A stretch of DNA of 33,387 nucleotides from Acidobacteriota bacterium (GTDB lineage: Bacteria; Acidobacteriota; Terriglobia; Bryobacterales; UBA6623): contig JAQCLD010000044.1 in the NCBI GenBank assembly GCA_027592785.1, positions 1-33,387 on the forward strand, written 5' to 3'. Positions 7,074 through 15,465 of this stretch are shown here, one piece after another. The notes below the pieces were generated by a model, which made no database searches, was not told the DNA's origin, and saw only the letters and a list, made by a program, of their open reading frames with translations. The first letter of the stretch is position 1, and the number at the start of each line of letters is the position of its first letter. Both the position numbers and the translations under genes were made by a program.

Positions 7074-8048
7074 ATGAGCGCCACGAGATCGTGCCACTTC
7101 CTTTGCTTTGCTGCGGCGGCCTTGATGACGCAGGGTTGCCAAACGGCCCCGGAAGCCGTCGTAGAGCAGCCGCCGGCCCAGCCCCGCAGCGTGATGGCGA
7201 CCGATGTCGCTTTCACGGAAGGGCCCACGGAATACCGTGACGGCTCGATCTTCTTCACGGATGGGCGCTCGAACCGGATCTTGCGATATTACCCGGCGGA
7301 GAACCGCAACGAGACGTTCAACGCCGCCTCGAACGGCGCGAACGGACTGATTTTTGACTCGGAGTGGCGATTGGTCGCTTGCGAGGGGACACGGGTTACG
7401 CGGACCAACGTCGAAACTGGCGAGATGGAAGTATTGGCCGACGCCTACGAGGGTAAGCGGCTGAACCAACCAAACGATGTGACTTTCGATTCGAAGGGCC
7501 GGCTATACTTCACCGATCGGCCGAGGGAGAACGTGGAGCCGGATCAGACCGGAGTTCACGGGGTCTACCGCGTCGACACGGACGGTTCGGTGCATCGCAT
7601 TCTGACGGACCCGGATATCGAGAAGCCGAACGGAATCGTGATCTCCCCGGATGACACAACGCTGTACCTGATCGAGGCGCATCCAGATGCCGGAAAGGCG
7701 CGTATGATTCGCGCTTACGACCTCCAAGAGGATGGGAGCGTGACCAACATGCGGGTTTTCCACGACTTCTATCCGGGACGTTCGGGCGACGGCATGACGA
7801 TCGACGAGGCAGGGAATCTGTGGGTGGCCGCTGGGTTAAATCAGCTGCGCGGCACGAGCGAGACGCTGGATACCAAGGCGGGCGTTCACGTCTTCTCACC
7901 GGCGGGCGAGCAGCTGGACTTCTACCCGATTAACGAAGACACCGTGACAAACGTGGCCTTCGCCGGAGAAGGACTCAGCACTCTCTACCTGACCTCGGGC
8001 GACAAGCTCTACCGCATCGAAACCGATACGACCGGAACGCGGCGCTAG
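7074..8048 (+). CDS. SMP-30/gluconolactonase-like secreted hydrolase (probable lipoprotein)
   Basis: A 324-residue six-bladed beta-propeller protein of the SMP-30/gluconolactonase/LRE family. The N-terminus is a signal peptide (CFAAAALMTQGC) with a possible lipid-attachment Cys22, although Thr at -3 makes the lipobox imperfect. The three usual metal-ligand positions can be seen: Glu49 in the TEGP motif, the Asn of LNQPNDVTFD, and the Asp of SGDGMTIDEAGNLWVA. Family members hydrolyse sugar lactones such as gluconolactone, or organophosphates. The divergent neighbour is a gluconate permease, which supports a periplasmic lactonase. Its stop codon overlaps the stop of the convergent DUF1549 gene in a shared CTAG. 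Family certain, substrate inferred. Confidence 0.87.
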   Translation: MSATRSCHFLCFAAAALMTQGCQTAPEAVVEQPPAQPRSVMATDVAFTEGPTEYRDGSIFFTDGRSNRILRYYPAENRNETFNAASNGANGLIFDSEWRLVACEGTRVTRTNVETGEMEVLADAYEGKRLNQPNDVTFDSKGRLYFTDRPRENVEPDQTGVHGVYRVDTDGSVHRILTDPDIEKPNGIVISPDDTTLYLIEAHPDAGKARMIRAYDLQEDGSVTNMRVFHDFYPGRSGDGMTIDEAGNLWVAAGLNQLRGTSETLDTKAGVHVFSPAGEQLDFYPINEDTVTNVAFAGEGLSTLYLTSGDKLYRIETDTTGTRR

Positions 8049-10066
8049 TTGACGTACAGGAAGGCGTTCAAGTTGAACACCGCGAGGGCGAACTCCCGCA
8101 ACGGCTGTTTTTCTAAGAAGGCTTGAGCCGTCTGCAGTTCCTTCTGAGATGGTTGGCGTCCGGCAGCGATCTCGTAAGCTCGCTTCACCTGCGCCGCCGG
8201 GTCGTTGCCGACCTCGCTGATCAAGCGGGCAGCGAACATCTCGGCTTGCTCGTTTGAGATTCTGCCGTTGAGCAACTCGAGCGACTGCGGTGCGTGCGTG
8301 GACGTGTCGCGGCGGGCGCAAGTCGTCTGCAATGCCGGTTGGTCAAAGACTTCCATGAAGGGCAAGCGCAGATTGCGCTTGGCGATGAGGTAAACGGAGC
8401 GCTTGTGCTGCTCATCGGGGTCAGGCGTGACCACCCATTGGGTCGGGTCGTAGAGCATGTCGACGAGCGATTGCTCAACCGGCAGCATGATGCTGCGGCC
8501 GCCCAATTCGGTGTTCAAGGAACCGCTGACGGCTAGGATCGAGTCGCGAATTTCCTCGGCCGTGAGGCGGCGCATGGGCATGCGCGAGAGCAGCCGGTTG
8601 TCGCCATCTTTCTCCGCGCCTACGGCTGCGTACTCAGGGTTCTTAGACGCCTGGCGATAGACGCTGGAGAGCAAGATCATGCGATGCAGCGGCTTCATGC
8701 GCCAACCGTCGTCGACGAACTTTTGCGAGAGCCAATCAAACAGCTCGGGGTGGCTGGGCTTCTCGCCCATGAAGCCGAAGTCGTTGGCGGTCTTGACGAA
8801 TCCGGTTCCGAAGTGATTGGACCAGATGCGATTGACCATGACACGAGAGGTCAGCGGGTGATCGGGGTCGGCCAACCAGTTGGCCAGGATCATGCGCGGA
8901 TTCTCGGTGTCGGCAGGCAGCACTTCAGCGCCCTCGGGCAGCAGCACGCCCAGCGGACGCATGCCGACTTGTTCGCCCTTGTTCTCATAGTCGCCGCGAT
9001 AGAGCAGGTTCACTGACGGGCGGTGCTCATGGTCGTCCTTGATGGTCGTGATGTTCGCGGGCGGCGGGGGAAGTTGGGCTTCCAACTCGGCGTACTCACT
9101 CTCGAGCACGGCGCGCTCGTCGCCGGAGGCGAGGTTGATCTGGCCGCGCATGGTCTTCAGCTTGCCGCCGATCTCCTTGGTTTGATCGCGCCACGCGGCG
9201 GGCGTGCCGGCTTCAGGCGTGAGCGGAATATCGTTCTCGGCGGTGGCGGCAAGGAAAGCCTGGAGTTGGTAATAGTCGCGCTGCTTGATTGGGTCGAACA
9301 TGTGGTCGTGGCAGCGCGCGCAGCCGACGGTCAAGCCCAAGAATGCGGCGCCGACGATATCAGTACGGTCGGTCAAGACTTCGTTCACGCTCGAGGCGAC
9401 TTCCTGATTACCGGCATTGCGGCGCACGGCGCCGAGGCGATAGAAACCGGCGGCAATCAGCTTTTCCTGGTTGGCTGGTTCGAGCGGCTCGCCTTCGACC
9501 ATTTCGTCCCCGGCAATTTGCTCGCGGATGAATTCGTTGAACGGTTTGTCTTCATTCAAGGACTGAATCACGTAATCGCGATAACGCCACAGTCCCGGCA
9601 GATAGCGATCGTATTCGTAGCCCTCCGTTTCGGCATAGCGGACCACGTCGAGCCAGTGTTGGCCCCAGCGTTCGCCGTAGTGTTCGCTGGTGAGCAGCCG
9701 ATCGACGACGCTCTCCCACGCTGTGGGGGATTGATCGTTGACGAAGGCGGCTACCTCTGCGGGCGTAGGCGGCAGGCCCAGCATGTCGAAGTAGGCACGA
9801 CGGATCAGCGTGGCGCGATCGGCCTCAGGCGCTGGGCGCAAACCTTCCTGCTTCATGCGTTCCAACAGAAAAGCGTCGATGGGCGTGCGGATCCAGTCAC
9901 GATCAGCTTGCTGCTCAAATTGCGGAGGATCGACTACCTTGCGCGGCTGGAAGGACCAAAAACTGCGAGCTTGGTCGCTATATACCGGCGCCTCAGCTGA
10001 GTAGGCAGATGCGAGCAACAGCGACAGGGCGGCGATTCCCGCGAAGGCTTTGATTCTATTGGTCAT
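8045..10066 (-). CDS. DUF1549/DUF1553 secreted protein (planctomycete-type PSCyt2-PSD1)
   Basis: A 673-residue protein with signal peptide (AGIAALSLLLASAYSAEA). The DUF1549 domain spans roughly residues 50-250 and includes PIDAFLLERM, RRAYFDMLGLPPTP, RWGQHWLDVVRYAET and GLTVGCARCHDHMFDPI, the last carrying a CxxCH. The DUF1553 domain lies in the C-terminal half (MILANWLADPDHPLTSRVMVNRIW, SHPELFDWLSQKFVDDGW, RRLTAEEIRDSILAVSG). These proteins are abundant in Planctomycetes and Solibacter-like Acidobacteria. They usually sit beside a DUF1501 gene and often carry an N-terminal cytochrome domain; both are missing here. The role is unproven, though a part in polysaccharide breakdown is suspected. 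The ATG at 10066 is chosen because the signal peptide begins there; the open frame continues to 10537 but is low-quality sequence overlapping the next gene. Confidence 0.9.
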   Translation of the reverse strand: MTNRIKAFAGIAALSLLLASAYSAEAPVYSDQARSFWSFQPRKVVDPPQFEQQADRDWIRTPIDAFLLERMKQEGLRPAPEADRATLIRRAYFDMLGLPPTPAEVAAFVNDQSPTAWESVVDRLLTSEHYGERWGQHWLDVVRYAETEGYEYDRYLPGLWRYRDYVIQSLNEDKPFNEFIREQIAGDEMVEGEPLEPANQEKLIAAGFYRLGAVRRNAGNQEVASSVNEVLTDRTDIVGAAFLGLTVGCARCHDHMFDPIKQRDYYQLQAFLAATAENDIPLTPEAGTPAAWRDQTKEIGGKLKTMRGQINLASGDERAVLESEYAELEAQLPPPPANITTIKDDHEHRPSVNLLYRGDYENKGEQVGMRPLGVLLPEGAEVLPADTENPRMILANWLADPDHPLTSRVMVNRIWSNHFGTGFVKTANDFGFMGEKPSHPELFDWLSQKFVDDGWRMKPLHRMILLSSVYRQASKNPEYAAVGAEKDGDNRLLSRMPMRRLTAEEIRDSILAVSGSLNTELGGRSIMLPVEQSLVDMLYDPTQWVVTPDPDEQHKRSVYLIAKRNLRLPFMEVFDQPALQTTCARRDTSTHAPQSLELLNGRISNEQAEMFAARLISEVGNDPAAQVKRAYEIAAGRQPSQKELQTAQAFLEKQPLREFALAVFNLNAFLYVN

Positions 10067-10168
10067 GGCGTGGGCTAGATTCCCCACAGTTATCGTAACG
10101 GGGAACGTCTCGTGGGCACAAATGCGATTTCCAGTCTGGACAGCCAGATAGAGGATTCGCCGGGCTGC

Positions 10169-10174
10169 TAAACT
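10169..10174 (+). promoter_or_regulatory. -10-like box TAAACT before the 377-aa protein
   Basis: TAAACT ends 7 nt before the TTG start at 10182, matching the short-leader layout seen elsewhere in the window. No -35 hexamer is evident. Confidence 0.35.
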
Positions 10175-10181
10175 GCTGACA

Positions 10182-11315
10182 TTGCCAGAATCGAGGGTCT
10201 TTGGGAGGCGTTTGACGGGGCTGGCGTTGCTCGTAGCATTCGTCCTCACGGGATCTCCGCTCATTCTGCGGGGCGAGGACAGTCCGCCTGGAAAAATCCC
10301 CTGCAAAGTCACAGTTTTCGGGCCAAGACTCGATTTTGAACTGCGCTTCTTCGTCGGTTTCCGTATCACCGCTCCGTCGGCGCAGCTGGCGGGACCCAGC
10401 CGTCTGTTCGCCTTACGGGTGGTGATTACGCCGCTGGATCTTCCCGACGTTAGACCGTCTTTACTTGAACGAAACTTCACGACCGGTCCGATTCCGCCGG
10501 GCAATAACGAGTTCCAATTGCGCGACTCGTTCGCCACCGGACCCGGTCGCTACAAAGTGCAGTGGATCTTGGTCGACAGCAAAGGGCCTAGCTGCTTCGT
10601 CGAACGCGAGATCCGTGCGGCACTGCGCAAGAGAGACAGCGAATTGCCGCTTCGGGTGCAACCAGGCGAAGTGGTCGATTCGCGGCTACGGCTTTTCCGG
10701 CCCGAAAGGGCGTTGGTCGGAGAGAGCCCCAAGGCGCCCCTACGTATCAAGGTGTTTCTAAACCTTGATGTGCCGACGCATCGCAGCCGGACGCGGATTC
10801 GCATGTGGGAGCTGATGCCGCGCTTCGCCGCTCTCCGTGCACTTTCGCGGCACCCGCGCATCGGCAGCTTAGCGATGGTCGCCTACAGCGTTGAAGAACA
10901 AGCCGTGGTCACCCGCCACGGGTTGCAGGATTCGTTCGATTATCGGGCGCTGCGGACCAACATGGACGACCTCGAACCGGGTTTCGTCTCGATCGACCAG
11001 CTGCAACGCGACAGCGACTTGGCTTTTTTCAACGAAATGCTCGTCCCAGAGCTGCCGGGAGATGAGGCCGTCGACGCCTACATCTTCCTGGGGCCGGACG
11101 TCTTTGCACGGAAGAATCGCGAGAGAGAATTGCTGGAATCGATCGGACAGTTACCCGAGCCGGTATTCTTTCTCGCCGATGGCCGGGCGCCCTGGAAAGG
11201 GCTGGTGGGCAAAGCGGTTAGCTTCTTCCAGGGTAAGACGTTCCGTTTCTACGATCCCAGCCAGATGGCCGAGAGCGTAGAGAAGGTTGCCCGGGAACTG
11301 GACGCGGTCGAGTAG
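10182..11315 (+). CDS. Secreted or membrane-anchored protein of unknown function, possible VWA-like fold
   Basis: A 377-residue protein with an N-terminal hydrophobic segment (LTGLALLVAFVLTGSPLIL) acting as signal peptide or anchor. The first half (about 40-190) is beta-rich with FELRFFVGFRI and FATGPGRYKVQWILVD, like an Ig-type or carbohydrate-binding domain. The second half alternates helices and hydrophobic strands (IGSLAMVAYSVEEQAVV, VDAYIFLGPDVFA, EPVFFLADGRAPW), which suggests an alpha/beta Rossmann or von Willebrand A-like fold. No complete DxSxS metal site is visible. I do not recognise a named family. The TTG start has a TAAACT box 7 nt upstream and the signal peptide directly after it. 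It is divergent from the DUF1549/DUF1553 gene and convergent with tRNA-Gln. Confidence 0.7.
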   Translation: MPESRVFGRRLTGLALLVAFVLTGSPLILRGEDSPPGKIPCKVTVFGPRLDFELRFFVGFRITAPSAQLAGPSRLFALRVVITPLDLPDVRPSLLERNFTTGPIPPGNNEFQLRDSFATGPGRYKVQWILVDSKGPSCFVEREIRAALRKRDSELPLRVQPGEVVDSRLRLFRPERALVGESPKAPLRIKVFLNLDVPTHRSRTRIRMWELMPRFAALRALSRHPRIGSLAMVAYSVEEQAVVTRHGLQDSFDYRALRTNMDDLEPGFVSIDQLQRDSDLAFFNEMLVPELPGDEAVDAYIFLGPDVFARKNRERELLESIGQLPEPVFFLADGRAPWKGLVGKAVSFFQGKTFRFYDPSQMAESVEKVARELDAVE

Positions 11316-11347
11316 CCGCGAGGCCAAGCGGGAATGGTTTATTGGAA

Positions 11348-11421
11348 TGGTTGGCCGGAGAGGATTCGAACCCCTATTCCATGGACCAAAACCATGTGTC
11401 CTGCCATTGGACGACCAGCCA
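11348..11421 (-). tRNA. tRNA-Gln (anticodon UUG), CCA encoded
   Basis: The minus strand folds into a full cloverleaf. The acceptor stem TGGCTGG pairs with CCGGCCA (one G-U). The D arm is GTCC/GGAC. The anticodon stem is CATGG/CCATG, with loop TTTTGGT giving anticodon TTG. The T arm is AGGGG/CCTCT with loop TTCGAAT. The discriminator is A and is followed by an encoded CCA. It stands alone between two plus-strand genes. Confidence 0.95.
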
Positions 11422-11512
11422 CCAACCTCCACCAGATTAACATGATGCGACGCTCTGCTTGGGCCGTGTTAGCTGTATCATGGGGAGGTTTTTCCTCGCA
11501 AAACGCCATACC

Positions 11513-13174
11513 ATGTCACCTGTAATCGCAGCAATCTGTTGCTTCATCGCATACTTCTTCGTCTATCGGTTCTACGCGCGCTTTCTGGGCAGTAAAATCT
11601 TCGCCCTGGACCCGTTGGCTTCGACGCCGGCGCACGACATGAACGACGGCGTGGACTACGTGCCAACGGCGCGCGCGGTGCTGTTTGGACATCACTATGC
11701 ATCGATCGCTGGGCTGGCGCCCATGCTCGGACCGGCTATTGCGGTGATCTGGGGATGGCTGCCGGGCATGCTTTGGGTCGTCTTCGGCACGCTGTTTATT
11801 GGGGCAGTGCATGACTTCGGCGCACTGGTCGTCTCGATGCGCAATCGCGGGGTGTCGATTGGCAAGGTGGCGGAGGACCTGATCGGTCACCGAGCGAAGT
11901 TTCTGTTCTTGCTGATCATTCTGTTTTTGATCTGCCTGGTGATGGGCGTTTTCGTGCGGACGGTGGCGGGTCTGTTTACGGCGGACTACTACCCGGAGTC
12001 GGCGTTTCCGACGTTCTTGTTGATGGCCGTGGCGATGGTGATCGGCTGGCTGGCTTACAAGCGCAACGCGAACATGAACAAGCTGACAATAGTGGGCTTC
12101 GTGATCATGCTGGCGTCGATTTGGGGCGGGCTGGTGCTGCCGAAGCCGGATGTCAGCATGGATAACTGGATTGTGATCCTGCTGTTGTACGCATTGGCGG
12201 CCTCGGTGTTGCCCGTTTGGTCGCTGCTGCAGCCGCGAGACTACCTAAATTCAATGCTGCTGTACTTGGGCTTGGCGGCGGCCTATATTGGCTTCTTTGC
12301 GCTGTCGCCTGAATTCGCAGCACCGGCGATCAACGCTTCGCCTGCGGATGCGCCGCCGATTTTTCCGTTCGTGTTTATCGTGATCGCTTGCGGGGCGATT
12401 TCGGGCTTCCACGGGCTAGTTTCGTCCGGTACGACGTCGAAGCAGATTGATAAAGAGACCGATGCAGTCGCGATCGGATACGGCGCGATGGTGGGCGAGT
12501 CGATACTCGGGTTGCTGGCGGTCTTAGCGTGTACGGCGGGATTCTCGTCGCCGGAAAGCTGGAGCGAACACTACTCAAGCTGGACCGCCGCCGATACGTT
12601 GGCCGACAAGATGTTGGCGTTCATCGACGGTACGGCAGTGTTCGTAAGCACCCTCGGCGTTCCGATGGCTGTCGCCCAGGCGTTCATAGCATTGGTCGCG
12701 GTGTCATTCGCGCTGACGTCGCTCGATTCGGGCACGCGCCTGCTGCGCTACAACATCGAAGAGATTGGCGCGTCGATCGGCGTGAACTGGATTGGCCGGT
12801 ACACCGCATCGATCCTGGCGGTAGTATTCATCGGATTCTTCGCGTTTTACGAGGTCGCTGGGCAACCGGCCGGTCTTGCGTTGTGGAGCCTGTTCGGCAG
12901 CACGAATCAGATTCTAGGCGGACTGACGTTATTGACGGTGGCGATTTACTTACGCCAACGCGGACGCAACTTCTGGCCCTACTTTATCCCGATGATTTTC
13001 ATGATGGTCGTCACGTTGTCGGCGATGGTCCTGGACCTCAATAAGTACTGGACGGACGGAAACATGCTGCTGACCGTGGTAGCCGGTGCAATTTTTGCCA
13101 TGAGCCTTTGGTTGGTGGTTGAGGCGTACCTGCGCATGAGGCGTGACGGCACGCCGGCCCCAGCGGGCGATTAG
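11513..13174 (+). CDS. CstA-family carbon starvation/peptide transporter
   Basis: A 553-residue polytopic inner-membrane protein with about 14-16 hydrophobic segments. CstA hallmarks are present near the N-terminus: DGVDYVPTARAVLFGHHYASIAGLAP, then GPAIAVIWGWLPG and GAVHDFGALVVS, and later GFHGLVSSGTTSKQI and TSLDSGTRLLRYNIEE. CstA and relatives import peptides or pyruvate during carbon limitation. The protein is shorter than the roughly 700-residue E. coli CstA, as in other short family members. The ATG at 11513 is preferred over earlier in-frame starts because the family sequence SPVIAAICC begins there; a TATCAT-like box lies about 30 nt upstream. The adenosine-deaminase-like gene starts a few bases downstream, so both are probably co-transcribed and may serve scavenging. 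Confidence 0.92.
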   Translation: MSPVIAAICCFIAYFFVYRFYARFLGSKIFALDPLASTPAHDMNDGVDYVPTARAVLFGHHYASIAGLAPMLGPAIAVIWGWLPGMLWVVFGTLFIGAVHDFGALVVSMRNRGVSIGKVAEDLIGHRAKFLFLLIILFLICLVMGVFVRTVAGLFTADYYPESAFPTFLLMAVAMVIGWLAYKRNANMNKLTIVGFVIMLASIWGGLVLPKPDVSMDNWIVILLLYALAASVLPVWSLLQPRDYLNSMLLYLGLAAAYIGFFALSPEFAAPAINASPADAPPIFPFVFIVIACGAISGFHGLVSSGTTSKQIDKETDAVAIGYGAMVGESILGLLAVLACTAGFSSPESWSEHYSSWTAADTLADKMLAFIDGTAVFVSTLGVPMAVAQAFIALVAVSFALTSLDSGTRLLRYNIEEIGASIGVNWIGRYTASILAVVFIGFFAFYEVAGQPAGLALWSLFGSTNQILGGLTLLTVAIYLRQRGRNFWPYFIPMIFMMVVTLSAMVLDLNKYWTDGNMLLTVVAGAIFAMSLWLVVEAYLRMRRDGTPAPAGD

Positions 13175-13182
13175 GCAGGGTG

Positions 13183-14205
13183 ATGAGCGGCCTCGCTGAG
13201 CGCCTGCGCGCGCAACCCAAGGCGGAATTGCATCTGCATCTGGTGGGCGCGATGCCGCGCGAGTTCTTCGCCGAGCAACTTGAGAAATATACGCCTCAAG
13301 AGGCCTTTAGCGACGCCTTGCCGCGGCATTTCGCATTCTGGGCGGGGCACGAACATCTGCAGAACTTCTTGCCTGAGGGCAACGGCGAACCGGACGCGGC
13401 GGACTTGTTTCGCTTTGTGAACTTCCAAGGCTTCCTGGCCTCGTACTTCTTGAGCACGTTCTTTCTGCGTGACCTCGACGATCTGCGGCGGCTCGTTGCG
13501 GCGATGCGCCAAGCTTTCGAGCTGGAGAACATCGTGTATGCCGAGGTCACGATTTCGCCCACGGAGCATCTTTACCGCAAGAGCATCAGCGTCGAGGCGT
13601 TGGCCGGGTTCATGGACGAAGTTGCCGACCAGCCGGGGGCCAAGATTCGCTGGATCGTCGATACTGTGCGCAACTTGGGAGTCGAATCGGGACTGCGGAC
13701 CATCGAGTCGCTGCTGGCGATGCGGCCAAAGAGTTGGGTTGGCATCACGATTGGCGGAGCCGAAGATCAGTTTCCGCCAGCGCAATTTGCGCCGATCTAT
13801 CGGCGCGCGAAAGACGCCGGGCTCAGGCTCAGCGTGCATGCGGGTGAAGCGGCGGGCCCGCAGAGCGTCTGGGATGCAATTCGCGTTTTAGGCGCCGAAC
13901 GGATCGGACACGGCGTGCGCTCGATTGAGGACCCGGCGCTGGTGGAGTATCTGGCGAAGAACCGCATTGCGCTGGAAGTTTGCCCGACCGGCAACATTCG
14001 CACGGGCGTGTACGCTACTCCCGAAGAACACCCGCTGAAGCAGCTACACGATGCCGGAGTACCGATCACGTTGAGCACCGATGACCCGACGTTTTTCGGA
14101 GTCTCGCTCACCGACGAGTATATCTTCGGGGCAAAACGCGGCTTGAGCCAGGCGGACCTAGAGGCTATTCGCCAGAACGGTTTCGCCTACTCGTTCGGCG
14201 ATTAA
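13183..14205 (+). CDS. Adenosine/adenine deaminase-like metal-dependent hydrolase
   Basis: A 340-residue amidohydrolase-superfamily enzyme. Metal-binding HLH (residues 17-19), catalytic HAGE, the GHGV motif and STDDP near the C-terminus are all present and ordered as in adenosine and adenine deaminases, which remove the 6-amino group of purines by zinc-assisted hydrolysis. The residue after HLHL, normally Asp or Glu, is Val21; in adenosine deaminase that Asp contacts the ribose 5'-hydroxyl, so the substrate may differ from adenosine. A GTG at 13180 directly before the ATG is an alternative start. It lies 8 bp after the cstA-like gene, suggesting a scavenging operon. It converges with the hydrolase gene 11 bp downstream. 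Superfamily certain, exact substrate uncertain. Confidence 0.88.
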   Translation: MSGLAERLRAQPKAELHLHLVGAMPREFFAEQLEKYTPQEAFSDALPRHFAFWAGHEHLQNFLPEGNGEPDAADLFRFVNFQGFLASYFLSTFFLRDLDDLRRLVAAMRQAFELENIVYAEVTISPTEHLYRKSISVEALAGFMDEVADQPGAKIRWIVDTVRNLGVESGLRTIESLLAMRPKSWVGITIGGAEDQFPPAQFAPIYRRAKDAGLRLSVHAGEAAGPQSVWDAIRVLGAERIGHGVRSIEDPALVEYLAKNRIALEVCPTGNIRTGVYATPEEHPLKQLHDAGVPITLSTDDPTFFGVSLTDEYIFGAKRGLSQADLEAIRQNGFAYSFGD

Positions 14206-14216
14206 CGCCGGAGTCG

Positions 14217-15398
14217 CTAGCGGGTCAGCGGGAGCACCTTCGCGGTCAATTCTTTCAAGAAGGCGTCGGGCTTCATGAACACGGCAAAGTGCCCGCCTCG
14301 TTCGATCTCAACAAAGGCCTTGCGAGGGGCACGGATCGACTTGACGAAACGCTTGGCAAGACCAGTCGGCGTCGTGAAGTCCTCAGCCCCTTGGATGACG
14401 AAAACCGGCAGCGCGAATTCGCCTCCGAGTTCCTCAGGCGTTAGGACGGACGTTTTCGGAACGAGCTGCGCCGCACTAAGACCCTGGCCCGCAATCCAGT
14501 CGTTCACGTCGCCAAGCCCGTAGCCTGGCGCCGCGAAGGCAAGGCCCAGCGTCGCAGAAAGGAAGAAGTCAGCGCCTTCAAAGCGATTCGACCATTTGCG
14601 CTGGACGGCGTATCCCGCGCCGTCTGCGTAGGGCGGCGGACCAATCCCCTCCAGTTCCCGGATCGCCGCCGACCCGCCCAGCCGTTTCGCTTTGGCGAGC
14701 AAATCCGCATAGGCGACGTTGTAGTTCTTCGCCGGATCCGCTACCTGGCCCGTCCCGACGAACGCATAGAATATGGCGGGCCGCGCCTTGGCCATGTACA
14801 GCCCCAGGATCGAGCCCCATGAATGTCCCAGCAAGACAACCTTGTCTTTCTTCAGATCCTTCCGCAGTAACTCCGATAGTTCAATCCCATCCTCCACCAT
14901 GCGCTCAAGTGAGATTCTCGACGCCGAATCCGCCCCGTTTCGGCCTAGCGTCCTGCCGGCGCCGCGCTGGTCCCATTGAACGACGGTGAACCGCTTCAGC
15001 CACGAGCGAAACCCGGCGCAGCCCCAGGGGTTTACAGCGTCGCCGGGCCCGCCATGCAGAAAGAGCAGAACCGGATTGCGGCGGTCCTGCCCGCGAACCG
15101 TGATCCATTGCTCGATACCGCCGATCTGTACGTACTTGCTTTCATCGATGCCATTGGGGGAGGTGACGGCATAGTCCGCGGAGTTCCGATTGCGCAGAAA
15201 GGTCATCACCGCGTTCAGTTTCTGGAACTCGGCGAACTCCGCTTCGGACTCCAACGGAGCGGGCGGGCGCTCTTGTGCTCGGCATACGGCAGAGGCTACA
15301 GCGAACAGGCACAAGGACACGAGCCAGGAGAACGCCACGGATCGAGGGGCGAGAAGGGCTCCCCGCGCGGTAGCAGTACGTATTGTCACAGGGGACAT
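14217..15398 (-). CDS. Secreted alpha/beta hydrolase, proline-iminopeptidase-like
   Basis: A 393-residue protein with signal peptide (SWLVSLCLFAVASAVCRAQ). The hydrolase core shows the oxyanion-hole motif FLHGGPG, then VVQWDQRGAGRT and the nucleophile elbow GHSWG with Ser193. The acidic residue is in VIQGAEDFTTP and the His in ERGGHFAVF. HGGPG with DQRGAG is typical of the prolyl iminopeptidase branch, so it may be a periplasmic aminopeptidase or esterase. The ATG at 15398 is preferred over one at 15410 because a GGAG ribosome site (minus strand, 15405-15408) lies 6 nt upstream, one of the clear Shine-Dalgarno sites in the window. It follows the ABC permease by 67 bp on the same strand. The substrate is unknown. 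Confidence 0.88.
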   Translation of the reverse strand: MSPVTIRTATARGALLAPRSVAFSWLVSLCLFAVASAVCRAQERPPAPLESEAEFAEFQKLNAVMTFLRNRNSADYAVTSPNGIDESKYVQIGGIEQWITVRGQDRRNPVLLFLHGGPGDAVNPWGCAGFRSWLKRFTVVQWDQRGAGRTLGRNGADSASRISLERMVEDGIELSELLRKDLKKDKVVLLGHSWGSILGLYMAKARPAIFYAFVGTGQVADPAKNYNVAYADLLAKAKRLGGSAAIRELEGIGPPPYADGAGYAVQRKWSNRFEGADFFLSATLGLAFAAPGYGLGDVNDWIAGQGLSAAQLVPKTSVLTPEELGGEFALPVFVIQGAEDFTTPTGLAKRFVKSIRAPRKAFVEIERGGHFAVFMKPDAFLKELTAKVLPLTR

Positions 15399-15465
15399 AA
15401 GGAACTCCATTGCCTATCTCAACGGCATACGAGACGGCGCCTACTTAGGTTCCCGAAGACTCGCT

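Noticed and set aside
9023..10000. A 325-codon open frame on the plus strand opposite the DUF1549/DUF1553 gene
   Set aside because: It is antisense to a strongly supported gene, shows no recognisable motif, and reflects GC-rich codon bias on the other strand.
10067..10537. N-terminal extension of the DUF1549/DUF1553 gene
   Set aside because: The signal peptide starts at the ATG at 10066, and the extension overlaps the divergent secreted-protein gene with Arg/Ser-rich noise.
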